Assembly: GCA_030635995.1 (NCBI GenBank)
Contig: DAOVXU010000130.1
Coordinates: 1-5,257 of the forward strand
Source: Arcobacter sp.
Lineage (GTDB): Bacteria > Campylobacterota > Campylobacteria > Campylobacterales > Arcobacteraceae
Reading direction: 5' to 3'
Length of the DNA: 5,257 nt
Position numbers and translations under genes: made by a program
In this document: positions 1 to 5,257 of the stretch, one piece after another
Position numbering within the stretch: position 1 is the first letter of the stretch
How the letters are laid out: each line of letters opens with the position of its first letter
Notes under the pieces: generated by a model
What the model was told of the DNA's origin: nothing
What the model saw: only the letters and a program-made list of their open reading frames with translations
The model's database searches: none

Positions 1-975
1 ATTTTAAAAAAAGGGTTAAAAAGTATAACAAAGCAAGAGAAAAATAGAATTGTTAATAGATGGATTAATATTGAAAATAAGAAAAAGAAAAGTTTTATAG
101 ATAAACTTCTTGAAGAAGAACAAAAATATTTAAAAACTAAAAAAATTATTAGAATGTGTAACAATCCAAACTATGCACCAATAGAATTTGCAAAAAATAA
201 TAATATGAACAATATGTCTGGAATAGCCATAGATACATTGAAAATATTAGAAGGTAAACTAAATATAAAATTTCAAAATGTACCTACTAAAAACTGGAGT
301 GAATCTCAACAATTCTTAAAAGATAAAAAATGTGATATTTTACCAGCAGCTATTAAAACTAAAAAACGGGAAAATTATGCAAATTTTACAAAACCATATT
401 TAAATTATAAATTAGCAATTATTACAAAAAATGATATACCAATAGTAAATTCATTGGAAGATATTATTGATAAACCTATGGCAAGAAAAAAGGGGAGTGG
501 TTTAATATCTAAATTAAAAATAAAATATCCTAATATTCAGATACTTGAAACAGAAGGTTATCTTGAATCACTCCTTGCTGTTGAGCAAGAAAAAGTTACT
601 TATACAATAGCAACATTGCCAGTTGCGTCATATTATATATCAAAATTTGCATTGTATGATTTACATATTGCTGGATATACAGATATGACATATAACCTTT
701 CTATTGCTGTAAGAGATGATGATAAAATGTTATTAAATATTTTAGATAAAGCATTATTGGATATTGATCCACATAAGATGACAGAGATAGAAAAAAGTTG
801 GACAAATATTAAATTGAATAATAATATTGATTATTCTTTAGTATATAAACTAACTTTTGCTATATTTATAATTGGATTATTTTTTATATATAGAGAGTAT
901 ATGTTGAAAAAATCTAATTTAAATTTAAAACATATGGTAAATGAACAAACAGCAGAATTACAAAATATAAATTAA
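1..975 (+). CDS. N-terminal fragment: periplasmic SBP_bac_3 sensor domains plus membrane helix (5' end missing)
   Basis: The reading frame is already open at base 1, so the ATG at 154 is internal: it sits inside the typical first strand of an SBP domain (IIRMCNNPNYAPIEFA) and lacks a convincing ribosome site. Bases 1-120 encode a tail (GLKSITKQEKNRIVNRW) matching the end of a preceding SBP domain, hence tandem domains. Numbered from Met154, the second domain has YAPIEF (7-12), SGIAIDTLK (22-30), a Trp near 48, DILPAA (61-66), the TKKR segment with R72 where amino-acid binding proteins bind the ligand carboxylate, and FTKPY (78-82). T154 lies where binding proteins usually carry the Asp that holds the ligand amino group, so an amino-acid ligand is not assured. 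A hydrophobic helix at about 228-246 is followed by basic YREYMLKK, fitting periplasm-to-cytoplasm topology. The fragment ends in the coiled coil at 973-975. Alone it would be a membrane sensor without a kinase. Confidence 0.7.
   Translation: MLKKGLKSITKQEKNRIVNRWINIENKKKKSFIDKLLEEEQKYLKTKKIIRMCNNPNYAPIEFAKNNNMNNMSGIAIDTLKILEGKLNIKFQNVPTKNWSESQQFLKDKKCDILPAAIKTKKRENYANFTKPYLNYKLAIITKNDIPIVNSLEDIIDKPMARKKGSGLISKLKIKYPNIQILETEGYLESLLAVEQEKVTYTIATLPVASYYISKFALYDLHIAGYTDMTYNLSIAVRDDDKMLLNILDKALLDIDPHKMTEIEKSWTNIKLNNNIDYSLVYKLTFAIFIIGLFFIYREYMLKKSNLNLKHMVNEQTAELQNIN
973..975 (+). other. In-frame TAA that splits the kinase gene
   Basis: The codons around it read AAT ATA AAT TAA ATA CTT GCT (N I N stop I L A). 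The upstream and downstream open frames are identical (both start at a position equal to 1 modulo 3), so no insertion or deletion is needed. A single base change in CAA, AAA or GAA would create it, and Gln, Lys or Glu all suit a coiled coil. The following base is A, a context that favours efficient termination, so readthrough is unlikely. No homopolymer lies at the site, so it does not look like a slippage switch. Confidence 0.85.
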
Positions 976-1062
976 ATACTTGCTCAAAAAAGTTATGATC
1001 TTAACGAAGTAAATGAGAACCTTGCACAAAAAGTTGTTTTTGAGATAGAAAAAGCTAAAAAA

Positions 1063-1866
1063 ATGGAACATAAATATTTTGAGAGGGAAAAGATGGCTGC
1101 AATGGGTGAGATGATAGGAAATATTGCTCATCAGTGGAGACAACCTTTAAGTATGATTTCTACATCTTCAACTGGTATATTGATGCAACATGAATATGGT
1201 ATTTTAACAGATGAAAAGCTTATAAAAAGTATGGAAGATATAAATAGTTCAGCACAATTTTTATCTAAGACAATTGATGATTTTAGGGATATAGTAAAAG
1301 GTGATGCAGATGTTGAAAGGTTTAATTTAACTGAAAATTTAGAAAAATGTTTAAATATAGAATTACCAATGTTAAAAGTAAATAATATAGAATTAATTAA
1401 AAATCTTGATGATGCTATAGAGGTTGAATCATATCCCAATGCTTTAATACAATCTATGATAAATATTATTAATAATGCAAAAGATATATTAAAAGAGAAG
1501 AATTTAGAATATAGTTATATATTTATTGATACTTTTATAGAAGATAAGAATGCAGTAATAATGATTAAAGATAATGCAGGTGGAATACCTCTTGATGTTC
1601 TTCCTCGTATTTTTGAAGCATATTTTACAACAAAACATAAAACTCAAGGGACAGGATTGGGGCTGAATATGACATATAATATGGTTTCAGTAGAGATGAA
1701 TGGTAAAATTGAAGTTAAGAATATAAATTATAAATATAATGATATCTTTTATGATGGGGCTTTGTTTATTATTAGAATCCCTTTAGACTATGTAGGGTTA
1801 GAAAATGAAGAGTTTGTCCCTTCTAATGATATTATTGAAAATAATGATACATTAGAGTTGTATTAG
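1063..1866 (+). CDS. C-terminal fragment: histidine kinase core (HisKA + HATPase_c)
   Basis: This is the catalytic half of the interrupted sensor kinase. Numbered from the first ATG after the TAA, the H-box is GEMIGNIAHQWRQPLS with phospho-acceptor H23 (codon 1129-1131). The N-box is NIINNAKD (134-141), the G1 box DNAGG (170-174), the F-box IFEAYFTTK (183-191) and the G2 box GTGLGL (196-201). All motifs for ATP binding and autophosphorylation are present, so the core should fold and bind ATP if made. A short acidic tail of about 25 residues follows the last strand. No start codon exists between 976 and 1062. The ATG at 1063 has no good ribosome site, whereas the in-frame ATG at 1093 follows a GAGGG by 5 nt and would give a soluble core starting MAAMGEM. 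As an independent gene it would have lost its sensor and membrane anchor. Its stop abuts the glnD start. Confidence 0.7.
   Translation: MEHKYFEREKMAAMGEMIGNIAHQWRQPLSMISTSSTGILMQHEYGILTDEKLIKSMEDINSSAQFLSKTIDDFRDIVKGDADVERFNLTENLEKCLNIELPMLKVNNIELIKNLDDAIEVESYPNALIQSMINIINNAKDILKEKNLEYSYIFIDTFIEDKNAVIMIKDNAGGIPLDVLPRIFEAYFTTKHKTQGTGLGLNMTYNMVSVEMNGKIEVKNINYKYNDIFYDGALFIIRIPLDYVGLENEEFVPSNDIIENNDTLELY
1083..1087 (+). promoter_or_regulatory. Possible internal ribosome site for restart at ATG 1093
   Basis: GAGGG lies 5 nt before the in-frame ATG at 1093-1095, and further in-frame ATGs follow at 1102 and 1111. It is the best Shine-Dalgarno-like match downstream of the TAA. It also simply encodes Arg and Glu codons of the linker, so it may be chance. 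Confidence 0.3.
1854..1857 (+). promoter_or_regulatory. Ribosome binding site of glnD, inside the kinase end
   Basis: AGAG lies 9 nt before the ATG at 1867. It is short, and the kinase stop codon sits between it and the start, so terminating ribosomes could reinitiate on glnD (translational coupling). No separate glnD promoter is evident. Confidence 0.5.
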
Positions 1867-4392
1867 ATGGTAGAATTAAATTTAAAGATTGAAGAACTTA
1901 TCTCAAATGGTGCTGAAGATTTTGAGATAGCTAAAGTACTTAGAGCTTCAATTAAAGAGTATTTATCGTCATTAAATGAACTTTTTAATGATACTCAAGG
2001 GAAAGATTTTTTTGTAAAACATACAAAAAAAATAGATGGTTTTATAAAAGTACTTTACAAATATCTTTTACGAAAACATTTTGGTGATTTTCTCCCTATG
2101 AGTAATTCTATCCCTATTGTACTTATTGCACTTGGTTCTTATGGTAGGGAACAGCTTTGTGTTTATAGTGATATTGATATAATGGTTTTATATAAGGATA
2201 TAAAAGGTTTTAATACAAAGCCTATTATTGAAGAACTTATGATAATAGCTTGGGATAGTGGTCTAAAACTTGGCTCAAGAGTACATGAACTCTCTGAGAT
2301 TGAAGAAGCTGTAAAAACAGATATAACTATCAAAACATCTATTTTAGAATCAAGATATATTTATGGTTCAAAAATACTTTGGTATGGATTTCAAAATAAA
2401 TTATTAAATATTCGTAGCTTTAATAAAAAAGAATTTATTTTAGAAAAACTAGATGAACACAAAAAAAGACTTTTAAAGTATCCACTGACTATGCAACCAA
2501 ATATAAAAGATGGTTATGGTGGTATGAGAGAATCAAATATGTTATTTTGGATGGTTAATGTAATATATGGGGTAAATAATACAAAAGATTTAGTTGGAAT
2601 ACATTTTACAGAGCTTCAATATAAAGAATATAGAAGTTCATTAGAGTATCTTTTTAGAATAAGAAATGCACTACATTTAATTGCAAAGAAAAAACTTGAT
2701 AGTGTAAACTTTGATGTCTTACCAGAGTTAAGTGTTAGATTAGGATTTATTGATACACCTAGATTGGTTAAAGAGAGACAGTGTATGTCTAAGCTTTTAG
2801 AATCATTGCACACAATACATAATTTTAGTTCTATAATGATAAAAAAAGTTATTAGACCATTTTTATATGAAAGTGGGAATATTAAGATTTTAAGAGAGAA
2901 TAGAGTTAAAAAGAATCTATATATCTGTGATAATAAAGTCTATACTTCTTATAATAGAAAAGCAGATAAATTAGCTGTTGTATTAAAAGAATTATTGGAA
3001 TTACCAGTAGCAGTAAGTAGATTTGATAATTCATATGTTAAGTATGCTTATAGTACAATTATACCTTCAACATTATCTTTAAAGTTAAACCAACAAATTA
3101 AATTATTAGTAGAAAAAGAAAATTTATTTCCAATAATAAAACTACTTTATAATGCAAAATTATTTCAAGTTATCTTACCAATTACAAAAAAGATAGTAAA
3201 TCAACCACAATTTGATGGTTATCATATACATCCTGTAGATATTCATAGTATAAAAACATTAAAGCATATACACAATATCAAAGATGAATTTATATTATAT
3301 ACATATAAGAAGTTATCAAAAGAGTATAAGTCACTTTTAAATTTAATTTCATTATTTCATGATGTGGGTAAGGGTCGAGGTAAAGACCACCATATTGTTG
3401 GACAAGAATTATTTAAGAAGTTTGCTAAATCTATATTTATAAAAGATGAAATTATAGCTATTGGGGCTAGGTTGATTAGATACCATAACCTAATGAATAA
3501 AGTTGCTACAAGTGAAGATATATATTCGCAAAAAGTTATTTTACATTTTACAGGATTATTACAAACAAAAGAGACTTTAGACCTACTTATATGTTTAACA
3601 TATGCAGATATAAATTCTGTAGGAAAAAATATATATAATAGTTCAACTTCTAGTTTATTAAAAGAGTTATATTTACAAAGTGTTGGAACTTTTGATAATA
3701 AAGAGATGATAAAAGATAGTACAAGAAGGGTTCAAAAAGAGAATACTATAAGAAAAAATAAACAATTTTTAGGGCTATCACGATCGATGCAAAAAAAGAT
3801 ATTAAAAATAGATTCAAATCAACTATTTTTGATGTATAAAGCAAATGATATTATTAGTTTAGCACTTAAAGCAAAAGATGTTACAACTATTGAGTATGAG
3901 ATAGAAAATAGTAGGGTATTAACTATAAAAATTTTAAGAGTATCCCCTTTAAATCTTGGATATCTACTTGGTAAACTTAGTTTTCTTGATATTAGTAGTA
4001 TGAATATATTTAAACTTTATGATGATAAAAAATATTTTGAGATAAAATTTAGTGAAGCAGTTGATGAAACGGATATACCTTTTGTAGCAGAGATTATAAA
4101 TAATTCTTTTGATATGACAAAAATATTTAAATATAAAAAACCAATGATAAAATCAAATGAGATAATAATAGATTGTGAGCATAGAGATGAATTAGCTCAG
4201 ATGAAAATACAAACAAAAGACCAAAAAGGGTTATTTGGATATATTGCACAAATTTTAGATGATTATAATATAGAGATACAAAGTGCAAAAATATTTACAC
4301 AAAGAGGAAAAGTAAACGATCTTTTACTTGTGGAAAAGAATGGAAATTTTTGTATAAATAAAGATAAGATTTTAGAAAAATTAATTATTTAG
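1867..4392 (+). CDS. glnD: [Protein-PII] uridylyltransferase / uridylyl-removing enzyme
   Basis: GlnD uridylylates the nitrogen signal protein PII when glutamine is low and removes UMP when glutamine is high; it acts in the cytoplasm. The domain order fits the family. The nucleotidyltransferase domain (about 80-170) has GSYGRE (90-95) and SDID (101-104) with D102 and D104 as metal ligands, and a further Asp at 152 in KTDITIKTSILESR. The GlnD signature KDGYGGMRE is at 214-222. The HD domain (about 445-590) has H453, D458 and H460, then LFHDVGKGRGKDHH (496-509) with H498-D499, and YADINS (579-584). Two C-terminal ACT domains follow: about 684-750, divergent, and about 776-838, typical (TKDQKGLF, 783-790). 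The length of 841 is a little under the roughly 890 of the E. coli enzyme, and all catalytic motifs are intact. The start directly follows the kinase TAG with AGAG 9 nt upstream. The end overlaps exbD by 8 bp. No PII (glnB/glnK) gene is in the window. GlnD identity is firm; both activities are inferred from the motifs. Confidence 0.95.
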   Translation: MVELNLKIEELISNGAEDFEIAKVLRASIKEYLSSLNELFNDTQGKDFFVKHTKKIDGFIKVLYKYLLRKHFGDFLPMSNSIPIVLIALGSYGREQLCVYSDIDIMVLYKDIKGFNTKPIIEELMIIAWDSGLKLGSRVHELSEIEEAVKTDITIKTSILESRYIYGSKILWYGFQNKLLNIRSFNKKEFILEKLDEHKKRLLKYPLTMQPNIKDGYGGMRESNMLFWMVNVIYGVNNTKDLVGIHFTELQYKEYRSSLEYLFRIRNALHLIAKKKLDSVNFDVLPELSVRLGFIDTPRLVKERQCMSKLLESLHTIHNFSSIMIKKVIRPFLYESGNIKILRENRVKKNLYICDNKVYTSYNRKADKLAVVLKELLELPVAVSRFDNSYVKYAYSTIIPSTLSLKLNQQIKLLVEKENLFPIIKLLYNAKLFQVILPITKKIVNQPQFDGYHIHPVDIHSIKTLKHIHNIKDEFILYTYKKLSKEYKSLLNLISLFHDVGKGRGKDHHIVGQELFKKFAKSIFIKDEIIAIGARLIRYHNLMNKVATSEDIYSQKVILHFTGLLQTKETLDLLICLTYADINSVGKNIYNSSTSSLLKELYLQSVGTFDNKEMIKDSTRRVQKENTIRKNKQFLGLSRSMQKKILKIDSNQLFLMYKANDIISLALKAKDVTTIEYEIENSRVLTIKILRVSPLNLGYLLGKLSFLDISSMNIFKLYDDKKYFEIKFSEAVDETDIPFVAEIINNSFDMTKIFKYKKPMIKSNEIIIDCEHRDELAQMKIQTKDQKGLFGYIAQILDDYNIEIQSAKIFTQRGKVNDLLLVEKNGNFCINKDKILEKLII

Positions 4393-4768
4393 TAGTTACA
4401 AGTGCAAGATTGTTAAAATTGTTTAGCTGTAGGAGATCTAAAATATTTATAACCCTATCGTAGGTTACTTTTTCATCTATTTTTACAACTACTGGCAGTT
4501 TATTATCTTTTATAACTTCAAGTTTTTTTTGTAACTCTAAGAAGTCAATTTTCTTCCCCATATAAGCAATATCTTTTTTAGTAACCTCTATGGTTAATTG
4601 TTTTTGTTCTATATTTATCTCTTTTGCAGTTGCACTAGGTAAAGTTAAATTAAGGGCAAATCTCTCTTGCTTAAATGATGAGGTAACTATGAAAAATATT
4701 ATAAGTATAAATACTACATCAATAAGTGGAGTTAAATCAAGAGTAAGAGGTTCTCTTCTTTTAGTCAT
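4385..4768 (-). CDS. exbD: ExbD/TolR family biopolymer transport protein
   Basis: ExbD sits with ExbB in the inner membrane and couples proton flow to TonB-driven uptake through outer-membrane receptors. The 127-residue product has a short basic cytoplasmic start (MTKRREP), then a single transmembrane helix at about 13-32. This helix begins with LDLTPLIDVVF, whose D17 corresponds to the essential membrane Asp of the family (Asp25 of E. coli ExbD, Asp23 of TolR). The rest, about 34-127, is the periplasmic domain, ending with the family pattern VVVKIDEKVTYDRVINILDLL. It is slightly shorter than E. coli ExbD (141). The start codon directly follows the exbB stop (TAAATG), with AGGA 9 nt upstream inside exbB. 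It overlaps glnD tail to tail, so no tonB follows it. TolR is the alternative; ExbD is preferred because the partner is a short ExbB-like protein and no tol genes adjoin. Confidence 0.88.
   Translation of the reverse strand: MTKRREPLTLDLTPLIDVVFILIIFFIVTSSFKQERFALNLTLPSATAKEINIEQKQLTIEVTKKDIAYMGKKIDFLELQKKLEVIKDNKLPVVVKIDEKVTYDRVINILDLLQLNNFNNLALVTTK
4450..4473 (+). terminator. Weak candidate terminator for the kinase-glnD transcript, inside exbD
   Basis: TAACC (4450-4454) and TA (4456-4457) can pair with TAGGTTA (4461-4467), leaving a bulged C and a three-base loop, followed shortly by five Ts (4469-4473). It lies about 60 bases after the glnD stop, antisense to exbD. The stem is short and imperfect and the same bases encode ExbD (Thr-Tyr-Asp-Arg-Val), so this is only a candidate. 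Confidence 0.25.
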
Positions 4769-5257
4769 TTATAAATTTCCTAAAACTTTATCTTTTAAAT
4801 TTAATTCACTATTATCTAGAATACCAATATAATAGTTATAAAAAATATAATGAGGAATAGCAACTATTAGACCTGTAACAGTTGTAATAAGTGCAATAGA
4901 TATACTAGAAGAGAAAAGCATAGGATCATTTAAACCAACTTTTCCAATTACATCAAATGATGAAAATATACCAATCACAGTGCCAAGAAGACCTAGTAAA
5001 GGTGATATTGTAGCTATTATTTTTATAGTATTAAGACCAGATTCTAGTTTTTTAATACTTAAAATAACTAAACTATCTATATGTGTTAAGACTAAATTAC
5101 TATTGCTATTTTTTAATTGCTCTAAAATATTATCTATTATAATTTGTTTATTTTTATTAAATAGATAAAGATTTACCATTTTAAGTAACATAATACTAAA
5201 TCCTATAATATTAAGAGCAATTAAAATATAAACGATCAGCCCACCTTTTTCAATAAA
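4769..5257 (-). CDS. exbB: ExbB/TolQ family proton-channel protein (5' end beyond the window)
   Basis: ExbB forms the inner-membrane channel core around ExbD that uses the proton gradient to drive TonB. The minus-strand frame is open to the right edge of the window. Upstream of the Met codon at 5191-5189 it still encodes FIEKGGLIVYILIALNIIGF, the typical first ExbB helix preceded by a KGG turn, so 5191 is not the start and the gene is incomplete here (162 codons plus stop visible). Numbered from that internal Met, a cytoplasmic stretch (about 10-55) is followed by helix 2 with SPLLGLLGTVIGIF (63-76) and helix 3 with SISIALITTVTGLIVAIP (96-113). T71 and T104 fall where ExbB has its conserved intramembrane Thr residues. 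The short cytoplasmic part resembles the compact ExbB forms of Campylobacterota more than the E. coli protein. The C-terminal tail is about 20 residues. TolQ or another MotA/TolQ/ExbB member remains possible. Confidence 0.87.
   Translation of the reverse strand, partial: FIEKGGLIVYILIALNIIGFSIMLLKMVNLYLFNKNKQIIIDNILEQLKNSNSNLVLTHIDSLVILSIKKLESGLNTIKIIATISPLLGLLGTVIGIFSSFDVIGKVGLNDPMLFSSSISIALITTVTGLIVAIPHYIFYNYYIGILDNSELNLKDKVLGNL
4778..4781 (-). promoter_or_regulatory. Ribosome binding site of exbD
   Basis: On the minus strand AGGA lies 9 nt before the exbD ATG (4768-4766) and within the last codons of exbB. With the zero-gap TAAATG junction it supports this start and coupled translation of the pair. 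Confidence 0.65.

Larger units (their letters stand above)
1..1866 (+). pseudogene. Tandem SBP-domain sensor histidine kinase, interrupted by an in-frame stop
   Basis: Frame 1 is open from the first base to a TAG at 1864-1866 except for one TAA at 973-975. Read through that codon, it gives one coherent protein: the end of a first SBP_bac_3 domain (1 to about 120), a second complete SBP_bac_3 domain (about 140-820), a transmembrane helix (about 835-891), a coiled-coil linker (about 895-1090), then HisKA and HATPase_c (about 1090-1790). This is the BvgS/EvgS-like plan of periplasmic Venus-flytrap sensors joined to a cytoplasmic kinase that autophosphorylates on His and passes phosphate to a response regulator. 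No receiver domain is fused and no response regulator gene is in the window. The 29 codons between the TAA and the next ATG (976-1062) continue the coiled coil, and frame is kept, so a point mutation to stop is the simplest explanation. The true start lies left of the window. Whether the gene is dead, split or mis-sequenced cannot be decided here. Confidence 0.75.

Noticed and set aside
154..156. ATG 154 as the true kinase start
   Set aside because: The frame is open to base 1 and the upstream codons encode the end of a preceding SBP domain and the beginning of the strand that contains this Met.
973..975. Stop-codon reassignment or programmed readthrough
   Set aside because: TAA is used as a normal stop by exbB and exbD here, the next base is A, and no stimulating structure is apparent.
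958..1439. Minus-strand open frames opposite the kinase
   Set aside because: They lie antisense to strongly conserved HisKA coding sequence, have no recognisable domain or ribosome site, and read as low-complexity hydrophobic shadows.
2025..2032. A8 tract near the glnD 5' end as a phase-variation switch
   Set aside because: It encodes Lys-Lys in frame, such tracts are expected by chance at this AT content, and phase variation in this group mostly uses G/C tracts.
4376..4390. AT-only inverted repeat as terminator of the exbB-exbD transcript
   Set aside because: The stem would be about four A-T pairs, too weak to support, and similar patterns occur throughout this AT-rich sequence.
4523..4530. 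T8 tract (A8 on the coding strand) in exbD as a slippage site
   Set aside because: It encodes Lys-Lys in frame, the product is complete, and no alternative frame yields a sensible protein.
4590..5168. Plus-strand open frames opposite exbD and exbB
   Set aside because: They are antisense to clear ExbD and ExbB coding sequence, with no domain features of their own.
5189..5191. Minus-strand ATG at 5191 as the exbB start
   Set aside because: Upstream codons in the same frame still encode the KGG turn and first transmembrane helix of ExbB and remain open to the window edge.

Overview
The window is strongly AT-rich, tightly packed bacterial DNA. Base composition, the histidine-kinase H-box of the type IAHQWRQPL, the short ExbB/ExbD pair and the low-GC form of GlnD all point to a Campylobacterota member, most like the Arcobacter group. 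This placement is inferred from style and motifs, not from a database match.

Layout: (1) Bases 1-1866, + strand, hold the 3' part of a membrane-bound sensor histidine kinase with tandem periplasmic solute-binding (SBP_bac_3) domains, one transmembrane helix, a coiled-coil linker and an HisKA/HATPase core. An in-frame TAA at 973-975 cuts it in two inside the linker. The frame is the same on both sides and every kinase motif is intact, so this is a nonsense-interrupted gene (recent pseudogene, sequence error, or a split gene with internal restart). (2) Bases 1867-4392, + strand, hold a complete GlnD-type PII uridylyltransferase/uridylyl-removing enzyme of 841 residues, whose ATG directly follows the kinase stop codon. 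(3) Bases 4385-5257, - strand, hold an exbB-exbD pair converging on glnD. exbD is complete; exbB runs off the right edge of the window. glnD and exbD overlap tail to tail by 8 bp.

How they work together: the kinase and glnD look co-transcribed and translationally coupled, which suggests, without proving, a link between sensing a small extracellular solute and cytoplasmic nitrogen control through PII. ExbB/ExbD form an inner-membrane proton channel that energises TonB-type outer-membrane transport. They belong to a separate, oppositely oriented transcription unit and no tonB is visible. There are no RNA genes, insertion sequences, CRISPR arrays or prophage parts, and no intergenic gap of any size. 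I see no evidence of a wholly new system; the most notable points are the interrupted kinase, its junction with glnD, and the overlapping convergent gene ends.
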